NCBI RefSeq assembly: GCF_025643595.1
Contig: NZ_CP102826.1
Location: 4,774,001 to 4,838,000, forward strand
Reading direction: 5' to 3'
Length of the DNA: 64,000 nt
DNA from: Saccharopolyspora rosea
Lineage (GTDB): Bacteria > Actinomycetota > Actinomycetes > Mycobacteriales > Pseudonocardiaceae
Shown: piece after piece, positions 49,311 through 62,751 of the stretch
Layout of the letters: every line of letters begins with the position of its first letter
Numbering within the stretch: the first letter of the stretch is position 1
Notes under the pieces: generated by a model
The model's input: the letters and a program-made list of their open reading frames with translations, nothing else
Told to the model about the DNA's origin: nothing
Database searches by the model: none
Position numbers and translations under genes: made by a program

Positions 49311-49341
49311 TGGAACACTCGCTGCTCGCCGCCGCGGTTGC

Positions 49342-49995
49342 TCACGGCGACCACGTCCCCGACCACTTCAACTCCAGGACCGAGCCGTCCGGGAACCGCT
49401 CCGAGCTGACCAGGTTCGCCCTGACGTTGCGCCCGCCGGGGCGGCGCTCGGTGCGGGCGGTGCGGGCAATCGGGCATTCCCAGAGGGTGACCAGAGCGGT
49501 GTCCCGCGACCTGAACCGATCGGACAGGTCGGACTGGACGGCTGCGACCATCGAACGCGCCCGGCCGAGGAAGCCTCCAGCACTCCGCTCCGCGGGTTCC
49601 TCCTCGGTTCCGGCATCGGGAGTGCAACCGTTCCCGGTGACGACGGCCGTCCGGCGGTCGGTCATGACCAGCCAACCGTCCGGACCCGCCGACGCGAGGG
49701 CGTTCGCGCACTGCACGGCGAGCTGGTCCGGCGAATCCGCGTGGACCCATCCTCGGAGCGCCGGATCGTGCACCCACTCGTCGCCGCGGTAGCGACCTTC
49801 CACGACCGAGCGGACCGGGACCGGATCGCCGGGACGAGGCGCGCCGTGCGGCACCGATCTGCGGCCGGCGATCGTCGAAGCGAAACAGCCGTGCTCGGCC
49901 TCGCCGCCGTACACCGCGAGCAGCCGCTCACCGTCGTGCTGCCAGCTGTCGAGGAGAGGTCGGACTTCGCGGAAGGAACGCACGCTCATGGTCAC
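49342..49995 (-). CDS. PH-like array protein A1 (type A paralogue)
   Basis: 217 residues. GTG overlaps the B1 stop by four bases. 'WQHDGERLLAVYGGEAEHG', 'GDEWVHDPALRGWVHADSPDQL', 'GWLVMTDRRTAVV', 'LVTLWECPIAR' and 'RFPDGSVLELKWSG'. A Ser/Ala amphipathic segment (GGFLGRARSMVAAVQSDLSDRF) lies between the TDRR and WECP motifs, as in A3. Function unknown. Confidence 0.6.
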   Translation of the reverse strand: MTMSVRSFREVRPLLDSWQHDGERLLAVYGGEAEHGCFASTIAGRRSVPHGAPRPGDPVPVRSVVEGRYRGDEWVHDPALRGWVHADSPDQLAVQCANALASAGPDGWLVMTDRRTAVVTGNGCTPDAGTEEEPAERSAGGFLGRARSMVAAVQSDLSDRFRSRDTALVTLWECPIARTARTERRPGGRNVRANLVSSERFPDGSVLELKWSGTWSP

Positions 49996-50672
49996 GCCTG
50001 CCCGTTGCTCATGGCCAACATTCGTTCAGCCGACCGGCGCTCGTACCCGTCAGTGATGTCCACAGTGGACCCGTCTTGGAAGGCGATGCGGAGGTACGCC
50101 AGGTCGGACCGGCCCTTCAACTGGTGGTCGACGACATCGAACGAGGCGATGGTCTCGCGCGGGTACTCGGCGCGCACCCGGACGTCGGCGGCAGCGCAGT
50201 CCTCGTCGTCGGACTTGCCCCCGCCGGGCAACCATGAGCCCTTCAACAGGCCGCGAAGCGGCGCGGAGCCACTCGGTTCGGACTCGGTGAATTCGACCAT
50301 CACGAGCCGGTGCGACGTCAACATCCACACGACCTTGCGCGCATCGTCCTGGTTGCCGCCGCCGAGCTGCCACTCCGCCAATCCGGCCGCCGCCACGCAG
50401 TCCGCGCTCGCTCCGGAGACGATCACGTGCGGCACGTCGAGCACGGTGGCCACCTCGGCGCCGCCGGAATCCGACAATAGGTCCACCGCGAAACCGGCCA
50501 CACCGGACAGCACCTTGGCGCCCGTCATCTTCCGCCCGCCCAGCTCGTCCAGTCCGCGAACCAGGTACAGCACGCGGCGCGCCTTCGACGACACCGCGGG
50601 GACCGGGTGGCACCAGAGGATGGTCTCCCCCGCGTCGCAGACCGATTCCCTGAGGATCAACACCTCGATCAC
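49992..50672 (-). CDS. PH-like array protein B1 (type B paralogue)
   Basis: 226 residues from GTG, overlapping the stop of the WXG-type protein by four bases. 'MIEVLILRESVCDAGETILWCHPVP', 'RVLYLVRGLDELGGRKMTGAKVLSGVAG', 'VVWMLTSHRLVMVEF', 'YPRETIASFDVVDHQLKGRSDLAYLRIAFQDGSTVDITDGYE', ending 'RMLAMSNGQA'. First of the six paralogues. Coupling ties the array to the type VII-type protein upstream. Confidence 0.6.
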   Translation of the reverse strand: MIEVLILRESVCDAGETILWCHPVPAVSSKARRVLYLVRGLDELGGRKMTGAKVLSGVAGFAVDLLSDSGGAEVATVLDVPHVIVSGASADCVAAAGLAEWQLGGGNQDDARKVVWMLTSHRLVMVEFTESEPSGSAPLRGLLKGSWLPGGGKSDDEDCAAADVRVRAEYPRETIASFDVVDHQLKGRSDLAYLRIAFQDGSTVDITDGYERRSAERMLAMSNGQA

Positions 50673-52003
50673 TGGAAACCGCGCTCCTCAGCTTTCCGAC
50701 GGGCGTCCTCGGAGAGGTCGCCCCGGAGGTAGGTCTTGCCCTCACCGTAAACCGCGTCGGCCCCTTGCTCGATCGCGGCGTCCTTGGCCATGCCGACCGC
50801 GACGTCCTTCGCCGCCAGCGTCCCCTTCATGTGACCACCGAGCGCACCGGACAGGACGTGGCTGGCCACACCGTTCGACAGGCCCTGCACACCCTTGACG
50901 TCGCGGTGGAAGCGGCTGCGCTCCGCAGCGATCGCGGACCGCTCCTCGTCGTTGACCGCGTTCTCCATGCGACGAGCGAAATCCGCGTCCTTGTCCTTGA
51001 ACCAGTCGGCGTTCTTGAAGTCCCTGCCGAACATCTTCCCACCGGTGGACGTGAAGTCGCTCTCATCGGCCTTGGTGACGAACTTGGCGAGCGGATTCGA
51101 ATCGATCTTCCTGCCCAGAGCCTTCTGCACCATCCCGCCGTTGCGCAGCTGGTTCGTCTCGTGGATCGCCCGACGGAGCAACGGGGAGCTCTCGCGCAAC
51201 CGCTGCAGGAGGCGTTCCAGCTTCTGGAAGAGCTGGAAGAGCTTGCCCTGCATCTGGGCGATCCGCCCACCGATGCGCGCCCCCTGCCCGGCGACCTGGG
51301 CGGCGGTGCCCGCACTGGCGGCTCCCACCGACGCCCCGGCAGTGATCCACGACGCGGCCAGCGCGGCGAGCCACTGGACGATCAGGCCGATCACGAGCTC
51401 CGTGATCACCTCGACGACGAATTCGACGAACATGTCGAAGATGTCGGCGATGAGGTCGAGGGAGTCCTTCAATTCGCGGACGTCCTGCGCGAGTGCGGTC
51501 ACGCCCTCGCCGAACTCCGCCATCTGCTTGCGGAAGGCGTCGCCGTCCTTGCCCCGCCACGTGGCCGCGGTCGCCTGCGCGCGTTCCTTCTCCTGCTCGG
51601 CGACCTGGTCGAGCCACTTCGCAACGTTCTCCCACCCCTCGCCGGTGGAGCGCATCTGCTCGGGATCGCCGATGGCCATCTCGGCCAGCTCGACCAGCGG
51701 GCTGAGCACGATCGAAACCAGGAACCCCAGGCCGTTGCTCATCAGCGTCTTGCCCGGGCTCATCAGCAGTTGCAGCTGTTCGGCGCGCATCGACACCATC
51801 GCGACACCCCACTGGGGCGGTGACGTGCTGTCGTCGAACCCGCCCTGCGCGGCGCCGACCGCGTCGTTCTTCGCGTCGTTGACGTCCTGCACCGCTCCCC
51901 AGTACGACGAACCCCGGCCCGCCGCCTGCTCGAACCAGTTCTTCTGGTTGCCGTCGCCCTTGTTCAGGGTGGCGAAGTCACCCGGGCCCTGCGGTGCCGT
52001 CAT
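50669..52003 (-). CDS. WXG-type putative type VII effector heading the array operon
   Basis: 444 residues. ATG at 52003 overlaps the upstream stop (ATGA). W-R-G turn at 149-151 inside a long helical region (VAKWLDQVAEQEKERAQATAATW, then FGEGVTALAQDVRELKDSLDLIADIF). Residues about 190-235 are strongly hydrophobic (FVVEVITELVIGLIVQWLAALAASW) and could enter a membrane. The C-terminal 200 residues are charged (HETNQLRNGGMVQKALGRKI, DRNFKNADW-like stretch, SRFHRDVKGVQGLSNGVASH) and match no toxin I know. Probably exported, by analogy with WXG/LXG proteins. Confidence 0.6.
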   Translation of the reverse strand: MTAPQGPGDFATLNKGDGNQKNWFEQAAGRGSSYWGAVQDVNDAKNDAVGAAQGGFDDSTSPPQWGVAMVSMRAEQLQLLMSPGKTLMSNGLGFLVSIVLSPLVELAEMAIGDPEQMRSTGEGWENVAKWLDQVAEQEKERAQATAATWRGKDGDAFRKQMAEFGEGVTALAQDVRELKDSLDLIADIFDMFVEFVVEVITELVIGLIVQWLAALAASWITAGASVGAASAGTAAQVAGQGARIGGRIAQMQGKLFQLFQKLERLLQRLRESSPLLRRAIHETNQLRNGGMVQKALGRKIDSNPLAKFVTKADESDFTSTGGKMFGRDFKNADWFKDKDADFARRMENAVNDEERSAIAAERSRFHRDVKGVQGLSNGVASHVLSGALGGHMKGTLAAKDVAVGMAKDAAIEQGADAVYGEGKTYLRGDLSEDARRKAEERGFQ

Positions 52004-52326
52004 GCCCCCAGCTCCTTGCCGATGCTCTGCAGCTGCTCGGCGACCCGCTTGTCGTTGTCCTGGTGGTCCCGGGCGGTGTCGCGCAACGACTGCGCCGTGC
52101 CGACCAGGAACTCCTGCGCCTTCTTCGCCTGCTCCTGGCACGCCTGGAGGTTGTCGAAGTAGGAGCTGAGCAGCTTCACCAGCCCCTGGCCGATCGGCCC
52201 GAAGCACTGGTCGTCGACCTTGGCCTGGTGCAGCAGGTCGGCGAGCTGGCCGAACTTGTCGGCCAGGGATTCGCATCCCCGGGCGTGCCCGTTGATGGTC
52301 TCCGGTGTGACGTGCATGTCCGGCAT
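52000..52326 (-). CDS. EspC-like small type VII secretion partner
   Basis: 108 residues. 'MHVTPETINGHARGCESLADKFGQLADLLHQAKVDDQCFGPIGQGLVKLLSSYFDNLQACQEQAKKAQEFL' has the EspC (T7SS_ESX_EspC) pattern: V-x-P/x-x-L start, two long helices and a central Phe-Gly-x-x-Gly turn. Overlaps the WXG-type gene, its expected co-secreted partner. Confidence 0.78.
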   Translation of the reverse strand: MPDMHVTPETINGHARGCESLADKFGQLADLLHQAKVDDQCFGPIGQGLVKLLSSYFDNLQACQEQAKKAQEFLVGTAQSLRDTARDHQDNDKRVAEQLQSIGKELGA

Positions 52327-52337
52327 GGCGGAACTCC

Positions 52338-52796
52338 TCAGCGCAGGAACGATTCGGACGAGAAGTCGTCGTCGGGATCATCGGACGCGCTGGAGGCCGT
52401 GGTCGGTTCCGCACCGCCCGCGGTTTCCTCACCGGTGGACGCGTCGGGGCGCAGCACCGGGGCTTCGGCGTTGAACGCCTGCTGGAACTGCCCGAACCGG
52501 TCGCCGAGGATCGGTGCGACGGTGTCGTCCAGCTGCTGGGCGGCGTCGGCGGTGGCCTGCCGGACGGCTCCCAGGATCGCCTGCTGCAACTCGGTGTGCG
52601 AGCGCCGCACGGCGTTCGGCGTGAGCTTGAGGTCCAGGATCGCGCCGGAAGGCGCGACGGTCACCGTGACCGATCCGTCCGGACTGCTCGCGCTGCCGCG
52701 CAGGTCCTGCATCGCCGAGCGCAGTTCGGACGCCTGCTGCGCCTGCTCCTGGAACTTGCGCAGCATCTCCTGGATGCGCGTCGCCGCGTCGGCCAC
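52338..52796 (-). CDS. YbaB/EbfC-family protein
   Basis: 152 residues. YbaB/EbfC nucleoid-associated fold: coiled N-terminal helix (ATRIQEMLRKFQEQAQQASELRSAMQDL), central strands (GSASSPDGSVTVTVAPSGAILDLKLTP) and a second helix. The acidic Ser/Asp tail (TTASSASDDPDDDF) is unlike housekeeping YbaB. In actinobacteria divergent YbaB proteins often accompany ESX-associated genes (EspL-like). First gene of the array operon, 11 bases before the EspC-like gene. Confidence 0.75.
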   Translation of the reverse strand: MADAATRIQEMLRKFQEQAQQASELRSAMQDLRGSASSPDGSVTVTVAPSGAILDLKLTPNAVRRSHTELQQAILGAVRQATADAAQQLDDTVAPILGDRFGQFQQAFNAEAPVLRPDASTGEETAGGAEPTTASSASDDPDDDFSSESFLR

Positions 52797-52927
52797 CGGG
52801 ACCCCCTCGGAAAAACGAAAACGGTCGGATCAACACTATCGCCCACCCGGCCGGTCTCGGAGCGATATGGCCGACTTCCCGCATTCCGGGCGGAATCACA
52901 CCTGCCGCGGCACGACCGCGAGCAGCG

Positions 52928-52962
52928 AAAACGGGGCGGGTACCCGGCACCCGCCCCGTTTT
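52928..52962. terminator. Perfect 14-bp bidirectional terminator after pyrF
   Basis: AAAACGGGGCGGGT (52,928-52,941) and its exact complement ACCCGCCCCGTTTT (52,949-52,962) flank a 7-base loop, giving a U run in both directions. It lies 17 bases past the pyrF stop and ends the pyr operon before the array operon. Confidence 0.9.
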
Positions 52963-52979
52963 CGCCGCTGTTCGCGGCG

Positions 52980-53824
52980 TCAGTCGCGGTGCAGCTCCGC
53001 GAGCTCATCGCGGATGCGGCGCGCGGCCGCGCGCAGCCCCTCCGGATCCGGGCCGTGCCGCAGGACGTCCCGGGCCGTGGCCGGCACGACCAGCGGCAGC
53101 GCCGAACCGAAGACCTCGTGCAGGGTCCGCGGCGTCGCCCCCTGGGCTCCGAGACCGGGCGCGAGGACGGGCCCGTTGAGCTTGCCGAAGTCCAGCTCCC
53201 CGGGCCGGATGGTGGCTCCCGCCACCACCCCGACGTGCCCCATCGGTGCGGCCCCGGCGTTGTTCTCCGCCGCGGCGTCCACGATGGACTGCGCGACGCC
53301 GCGGCCGTCGCCGTGGGCCGCGCGCTGCAACCCCGCGCCCTCCGGGTTGGAGGTGCGGGCCAGCACGAACACGCCGCGGCCGTTCTGCTCGGCGATGCCG
53401 ATGGCCGGTGCCAGCGAGCCGTAGCCGAGGTAGGGCGAGACGGTGATCGCGTCCGCCGCCAGCGGGGCGTCCTCGTCGAGGTAGGCCGTGGCGTAGGCGG
53501 TCATGGTGGAGCCGATGTCACCGCGCTTGACGTCCAGCAGCACCAGCGCCCCGGCCTGCCGGGCGTCGCGGACCACCCGCTCCAGCACGGCGATCCCCGC
53601 CGAGCCGTACACCTCGAAGAACGCCGACTGCGGTTTGATGACGGCGACCTCGGCGGCCAGCGCCTCCACCGCGGTCAGCGCGAACCGCTCCAGCGAGGCC
53701 GGATCCTCGCCGAGGCCCCACGCGTGCAGCAGCGACGGGTGCGGGTCGATGCCGACGCACAGCGGCCCGCGTTCGCGCATCGCGTCCGCGAGCCGCTGCC
53801 CGAACGGCGCGCGCACCCCGGCCG

Positions 53825-53828
<4 letters not shown>
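52980..53828 (-). CDS. pyrF: Orotidine 5'-phosphate decarboxylase (type 2)
   Basis: 282 residues. Final step to UMP. '[12 protein letters not shown]', '[13 protein letters not shown]' and '[14 protein letters not shown]' (98-107; catalytic Lys/Asp pair) belong to the actinobacterial type 2 subfamily, longer than E. coli PyrF. ATG overlaps carB by four bases. Confidence 0.97.
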
Positions 53829-57144
<3,316 letters not shown>

Positions 57145-57145
<1 letters not shown>

Positions 57146-58266
57146 CAGCGCGCCTCACTCATCAGATCAACGAACTTGTCGAACAACGGCGCGGCGTCGT
57201 GCGGGCCCGCCGCCGCCTCGGGGTGGTACTGGACGCTGAACGCCGGTCCGTCGAGCAGCCGCAGGCCCTCGACCGCGCCGTCGTTGGCGCAGTGGTGGCT
57301 GACCTCGGCTCGCCCGAAGTCGGTGTCGAAGCGCTCGCCGGGCTCGCCCTCGACGGCGAAACCGTGGTTCTGCGCGGTGATCGAGACCTTGCCGGTCTCG
57401 GCGTCGATGACCGGGATGTTGATGCCGCGGTGCCCGTAGCGCAGCTTGTAGGTGCCGCGGCCCAGCGCCCGGCCCAGGATCTGGTTGCCGAAGCAGATCC
57501 CGAACAGCGGCATCCGCCGGTCCAGCACCTGCCGGGTCAGCTCGACCTGCCGGTCCTGGGTGGCCGGGTCTCCCGGGCCGTTGGACAGGAACACGCCGTC
57601 CGCGCCGACCTCCAGGATCTCGTCCAGGGTGCTGGCCAGCGGCAGCACGTGGACCTCGATGCCCCGCTCGGCCATCATCCGCGGGGTGTTCGACTTGATG
57701 CCCAGGTCCAGCGCGGCCACGGTGAACCGCTTGCCGCCGACCGCCGGGACCACGTAGGGCTCGCCGGTGGTGACGTCCCCGGCCAGGTCCGCCCCGACCA
57801 TGCCCTGGCCCGCGGCGACCTCGGCGACCATCTCCTCGTCGGAGCGCAGCGCCGGTCCGGAGAACACGCCGCCGCGCATCGCGCCGAACTCGCGGACGTG
57901 CCGGGTCAGCGCCCGGGTGTCGATGCCGGCGATGCCGACCACGCCCTGCCGCCGCAGCTCCTCGTCCAGGGTGCGCGTGGCGCGCCAGTTCGACGGCACC
58001 CGAGCGGGGTCGCGCACCGCGTAGCCGGCGACCCAGATGCGCGTCGACTCGTCGTCCTCGTCGTTCCAGCCGGTGTTGCCGATCTGCGGCGCGGTCTGCA
58101 CCACGATCTGGCGGTGGTACGACGGGTCGGTCAGGGTCTCCTGGTAACCGGTCATGCCCGTGGTGAACACGACCTCACCCAGCGCCCGGCCCACCTCGCC
58201 GTAGCTCTCGCCGCGGAAGATCCGGCCGTCCTCCAGCACCAGCGCGGCCGGGGTGTGCGCGGTCAT
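57145..58266 (-). CDS. carA: Carbamoyl-phosphate synthase small chain
   Basis: 373 residues. Glutaminase subunit that passes ammonia to CarB. N-terminal '[16 protein letters not shown]' and '[20 protein letters not shown]'; class I amidotransferase motif '[16 protein letters not shown]' with the nucleophile Cys near 257 and '[14 protein letters not shown]' with the catalytic His-Glu. ATG overlaps the preceding membrane-protein stop (ATGA). Confidence 0.98.
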
Positions 58267-58784
58267 TTCTCCTCCTGCTCACGGGTCGCGGCGGGCGCCA
58301 GCGCCCGGACCGCGTCCACCCAGTCGGTCTGCGTCGTCTTGTCGTCACCGCGGAAACCGGTGTCCAGCAGGTGCTCGCCCAGCCGCCAGGTCACCACGAC
58401 CAGTCCCGCTCCGGGCACCACCTTGTTCGCCAGCTTGTGGTCCAGGCGCGCGTCGACCACCGACTCCGCGGGCACCCACAGCGCGGTCGCGCCGGTCCGC
58501 TCCAGCAGCAGCCCGGACCGGTAGAGCCGGGCGGTGGCGTTGGCGCGGTGGCCGACGTCGCCGACGGCGATGCGGTCCTGCCAGTCATCGGCCCGCGTGG
58601 TGCCCACGTACATCCCGGTGGCGGCGGGCAGCAGCTCGTCGCCCGGCGGTTCGGCGGGCGCCGCCGGGAAGTCCGGCAGCTGCGCGGCCTGGGTCCGCGC
58701 CCGGTTCACCCAGCCGCGGCGCATCGCGTAGAACACCAGGGCGGCCAGCACGACCAGGGCCAGCACCCACACCAAGCGCTCCAT
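58263..58784 (-). CDS. Membrane-anchored PH-domain protein between pyrC and carA
   Basis: 173 residues. One membrane helix ([18 protein letters not shown]) then a cytoplasmic PH-like domain ([69 protein letters not shown]). A protein of this kind stands in the same place in M. tuberculosis (Rv1382). Coupled to pyrC and carA by overlaps. Role in pyrimidine synthesis, if any, unknown. Confidence 0.85.
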   Translation of the reverse strand: MERLVWVLALVVLAALVFYAMRRGWVNRARTQAAQLPDFPAAPAEPPGDELLPAATGMYVGTTRADDWQDRIAVGDVGHRANATARLYRSGLLLERTGATALWVPAESVVDARLDHKLANKVVPGAGLVVVTWRLGEHLLDTGFRGDDKTTQTDWVDAVRALAPAATREQEEK

Positions 58785-60097
58785 CAGCGCCTCACCTTGC
58801 CTTCGTGCGCGGTGAGCCGACCGCGCAACAGGGTCGCCACCACCCGGCCCGGCAGCCGCATGCCCTCGAACGGCGAGTTGCTGCCGAGGCTGGCCAGCTC
58901 GGCGGAGCGCACGGTCCACTCCGCGTCGGGGTCGACCAGCACCAGGTTCGCCGGTTCCCCCGGCGCGACCGGACGGCCCTGCTCGGCCAGACCGGCGATG
59001 CGCGCGGGCCGTTCGCTCATCACGCGGGCGACGCCACGCCAGTCCAGCAACCCGGACCGCACCATCGTCAGGGTGATGATGCCCAGCGCGGTCTGCAGTC
59101 CGAGCATCCCGGGGCGGGCCGCGGCCCACTCGCAGTCCTTGTCCTGCGCCGCGTGCGGGGCGTGGTCGGTGGCCACGCAGTCGACGGTGCCGTCGGCCAG
59201 CGCCTGCCGCAGGGCCCGCACGTCGGCGTCGGTGCGCAGCGGCGGGTTGACCTTGTTGACCGGGTCGTAGGTGTCCAGCCGGTCGTCGGTGAGCAGCAGG
59301 TGGTGCGGGGTCACCTCGGCGGAGACGGTGCCCGACGGCGGCTCGCCGTCTGCTCCCCGCGACTTCCACCAGCGCAGGATCTCCGCGGTCCCGGCGGTGG
59401 AGACGTGGCAGATGTGCAGCGCACCGCCGGTGTGCCCGGCCAGCAGGCAGTCCCGGGCGACGATGGCCTCCTCGGCGGGCGCGGGCCACCCGGCCAGGCC
59501 GAGGCGGGCGGCGTTGTCGCCCTCGTGCGCCTGCGCGCCCGCGGTCAGCCGCGGCTCCTCGGCGTGCTGGGCGACGACCCCGCCGAAGGCGCGGGTGTAC
59601 TCCAGCGCGCGCCGCATGATCAGCGGGTCGTGCACGCACGACCCGTCGTCGGAGAACATCCGCACCTGGGCCGCCGAGCGCGCCATGGTGCCCAGCTCGG
59701 CGAGCTGCTCGCCCGCCAGCCCGACGGTGACCGCGCCGACCGGGTGCACGTCGACCAGGCCGACCTCCTGTCCGCGCCGCCACACGTGCTCCACCACGAC
59801 CGCGTTGTCGGCGACCGGGTCGGTGTTGGCCATGGCGAACACCGCGGTGTAGCCGCCGAGCGCGGCGGCGGCCGAACCGGTGTCGATGGTCTCGGCGTCC
59901 TCCCGGCCCGGTTCCCGCAGGTGGGTGTGCAGGTCCACGAACCCGGGCAGCGCCACCGCGCCCCCGGCGTGCACGATCTCGTCGGCGTCGGCGTCGATCC
60001 CGGCACCGACCTCGGCGATCACCCCGCCCTCGACGAGCAGGTCGACCGGTTCGCCCGCTCCGTAGGGGCGGACGTCCTTCAGCAGCACCCGGCTCAT
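58784..60097 (-). CDS. pyrC: Dihydroorotase
   Basis: 437 residues, class I amidohydrolase. '[13 protein letters not shown]' provides the zinc ligands His57 and His59; 'ATDHAPHA' carries the catalytic Asp; '[13 protein letters not shown]' and '[12 protein letters not shown]' are the usual C-terminal blocks. The 151 bases between this start and pyrB contain no gene. Confidence 0.97.
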   Translation of the reverse strand: MSRVLLKDVRPYGAGEPVDLLVEGGVIAEVGAGIDADADEIVHAGGAVALPGFVDLHTHLREPGREDAETIDTGSAAAALGGYTAVFAMANTDPVADNAVVVEHVWRRGQEVGLVDVHPVGAVTVGLAGEQLAELGTMARSAAQVRMFSDDGSCVHDPLIMRRALEYTRAFGGVVAQHAEEPRLTAGAQAHEGDNAARLGLAGWPAPAEEAIVARDCLLAGHTGGALHICHVSTAGTAEILRWWKSRGADGEPPSGTVSAEVTPHHLLLTDDRLDTYDPVNKVNPPLRTDADVRALRQALADGTVDCVATDHAPHAAQDKDCEWAAARPGMLGLQTALGIITLTMVRSGLLDWRGVARVMSERPARIAGLAEQGRPVAPGEPANLVLVDPDAEWTVRSAELASLGSNSPFEGMRLPGRVVATLLRGRLTAHEGKVRR

Positions 60098-60248
60098 GCC
60101 CGTCCCGCCTCTCCCGGTACCGCCACTCCGCTATTCACAGTGGTGGTTACGTCCGAAATCAGTCTCACGTTTCGCGGTTTCTTGTGGCTGGTTTGCTTCA
60201 CGGTCCCCTGAGGTGCGGTTGAGTAGGACTCGTTTGCCACAGTGCAGC

Positions 60249-61181
60249 TCATGCGCCGAGCTCCTCTCCGGCCAGCAGGTGGTAGAGCACTGCCATCCGC
60301 ACGTGCACGCCGTTGCCGACCTGCTGGGTGATGGCGGCGCGGGGCGAGTCGGCCACCGAGGGCGCGATCTCCATGCCGCGCAGCATCGGCCCGGGGTGCA
60401 GCACCACGGCGTGCTCGGGCAGCCTGCCGAGCCTGGCCTCGTTGAGCCCGTAGTTGACGGAGTACTCCCGCGCGGACGGGAAGAAGCCGCCGTGCATCCG
60501 CTCGGCCTGCACGCGCAGCATCATCACCGCGTCGAGCTTGGGCAGCTCCGGGTCGAGCTCGTTGCGCACCTCCGCGCCCCAGCGCTCGGCCCCGGTCGGC
60601 ACCAGCGTCGGCGGCGCCACCAGCACCACCTCGGCGCCGAGGGTGCGCAGCAGGTGCGCGTTGGAGCGGGCGACCCGGCTGTGCAGCAGGTCGCCGACGA
60701 TGGCGATGCGGCGGCCGTCCAGGTTCCCGAGCCGTTCCCGCAGCGTCGCCGCGTCCAGCAGCGCCTGCGTGGGGTGCTCGTGCATGCCGTCACCGGCGTT
60801 GATGACCTGGGTGCCGGTCTCCTCCAACCACCCGGCCAGCCGGTGCGCCGCCCCGGACGCGGGGTGCCGCACGATCACGCAGTCGGCCCCGGCGGCGGAC
60901 AGCGTCAACGCGGTGTCGCGCAGCGACTCCCCCTTGCCGACCGAGGAGCTGCTCGCCGAGACGTTGATCACGTCGGCGCTCATCCACTTGCCCGCGACCT
61001 CGAAGGAGACCCGGGTGCGCGTGGAGTTCTCGTAGAACATCGTGACGACGGTCCGCCCGCGCAGCGTGGGCAGTTTCTTCACCTCGCGCCCCAGCAGGGT
61101 GCGCTTGAGGTTGTCCGCGGTGTCCAGCACGCTCGTCGCGGTGGCCGCGTCCAGCCCCTCGGTGGACAGCAGGTGGCGCAT
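60249..61181 (-). CDS. pyrB: Aspartate carbamoyltransferase catalytic chain
   Basis: 310 residues. '[13 protein letters not shown]' (carbamoyl phosphate loop, 50-61), '[17 protein letters not shown]', '[18 protein letters not shown]' and '[11 protein letters not shown]' are all present. No regulatory subunit gene, as usual in actinobacteria. Lies 82 bases after pyrR. Confidence 0.98.
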   Translation of the reverse strand: MRHLLSTEGLDAATATSVLDTADNLKRTLLGREVKKLPTLRGRTVVTMFYENSTRTRVSFEVAGKWMSADVINVSASSSSVGKGESLRDTALTLSAAGADCVIVRHPASGAAHRLAGWLEETGTQVINAGDGMHEHPTQALLDAATLRERLGNLDGRRIAIVGDLLHSRVARSNAHLLRTLGAEVVLVAPPTLVPTGAERWGAEVRNELDPELPKLDAVMMLRVQAERMHGGFFPSAREYSVNYGLNEARLGRLPEHAVVLHPGPMLRGMEIAPSVADSPRAAITQQVGNGVHVRMAVLYHLLAGEELGA

Positions 61182-61263
61182 CAGTCCTCCCCGTGACGGG
61201 CGTGGGCGTCGTTCGTCCCGCCCGCTGGTGACCGGCCGGGACCCCGGAAGACGCGAATGCCGT

Positions 61264-61983
<720 letters not shown>

Positions 61984-62144
61984 TCAATCGACCGGGTGGT
62001 GTGGTGGTGTTCGCCTCACTGCCGAGAAAGACCAACTTGACCTGGTGACTCTTGCGAGCGAACATTACTCTCCGTATCGATCTGAGCGTGACTCCCCGGT
62101 CGCCGTTATCGGCTGACGGGGCGAATGAAACGGAGAAACGCCAC

Positions 62145-62633
62145 ATGGGCGACTACGCCAAGGCGCTGGGCAGCAAGCTCCGCGCTATCCGCCAGCAGCA
62201 GGGTCTCTCGCTGCACGGCGTCGAGCAGAAGTCAGGCGGGCGGTGGAAGGCCGTGGTCGTCGGGTCCTATGAGCGCGGCGACCGCGCGGTGACCGTGCAG
62301 AAGCTGGCCGAGCTGGCCGACTTCTACGGGGTCCCGGTCGCGGAACTGCTCCCGGAGGGCCGCGTGCCGTCCGGCGCCGAGCCCGCCACCAAGGTCGTGA
62401 TCAACCTGGAGCGGCTTCAGCAGCTCCCCGCCGAGAAGGTCGGGCCATTGGCCCGCTACGCGGCGACGATCCAGAGCCAGCGCGGCGACTACAACGGCAA
62501 GGTGCTGTCCATCCGCACCGAGGACCTGCGATCCCTGGCCATCATCTACGACATGACGCCGGGAGAGCTCACCGAGCAGCTGATCGACTGGGGTGTGCTC
62601 CCGCCAGAAGCGCGCCCGGCCCGGGAGGAGTGA
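62145..62633 (+). CDS. bldD: BldD developmental master regulator
   Basis: 162 residues. N-terminal helix-turn-helix (LGSKLRAIRQQQGLSLHGVEQKSGGRWKAVVVGSYERGDRAVT) and C-terminal c-di-GMP domain. The ligand motif RGD-x8-RxxD is intact (Arg113-Gly-Asp115, then Arg124-Thr-Glu-Asp127). BldD-(c-di-GMP)4 represses sporulation genes in Streptomyces. The ATG at 62145 gives the family start MGDYAKALG. Divergent from the pyr operon; followed by two terminators. Confidence 0.97.
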   Translation: MGDYAKALGSKLRAIRQQQGLSLHGVEQKSGGRWKAVVVGSYERGDRAVTVQKLAELADFYGVPVAELLPEGRVPSGAEPATKVVINLERLQQLPAEKVGPLARYAATIQSQRGDYNGKVLSIRTEDLRSLAIIYDMTPGELTEQLIDWGVLPPEARPAREE

Positions 62634-62638
62634 GAACC

Positions 62639-62669
62639 GTGGCCCGGCCTCCCCTCGGGGCCGGGCCAC
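62639..62669. terminator. First terminator between bldD and nusB
   Basis: Perfect 11-bp stem: GTGGCCCGGCC (62,639-62,649) and GGCCGGGCCAC (62,659-62,669) with a 9-base loop, starting six bases after the bldD stop. No U run, but very stable. Confidence 0.7.
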
Positions 62670-62680
62670 CAGTTCACGAC

Positions 62681-62716
62681 GAAGGCACCCCTGCCGACTC
62701 CGGCAGGGGTGCCTTC
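62681..62716. terminator. Second, perfect 16-bp terminator between bldD and nusB
   Basis: GAAGGCACCCCTGCCG (62,681-62,696) and its exact complement (62,701-62,716) enclose a 4-base loop. With the first hairpin it insulates the convergent bldD and nusB transcripts. Confidence 0.8.
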
Positions 62717-62751
62717 CGCTGTCCGAGGGGGCCCACCGATGCGGCGGGCGG

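Noticed and set aside
60150..60245. ACTCGTTTGCC resembling part of the dispersed repeat
   Set aside because: Only about nine bases agree and flanking blocks do not match; probably chance.
62030..62060. Possible BldD box (GGTGACTC) upstream of bldD
   Set aside because: Only half of the known pseudo-palindrome is recognisable; too weak to annotate.
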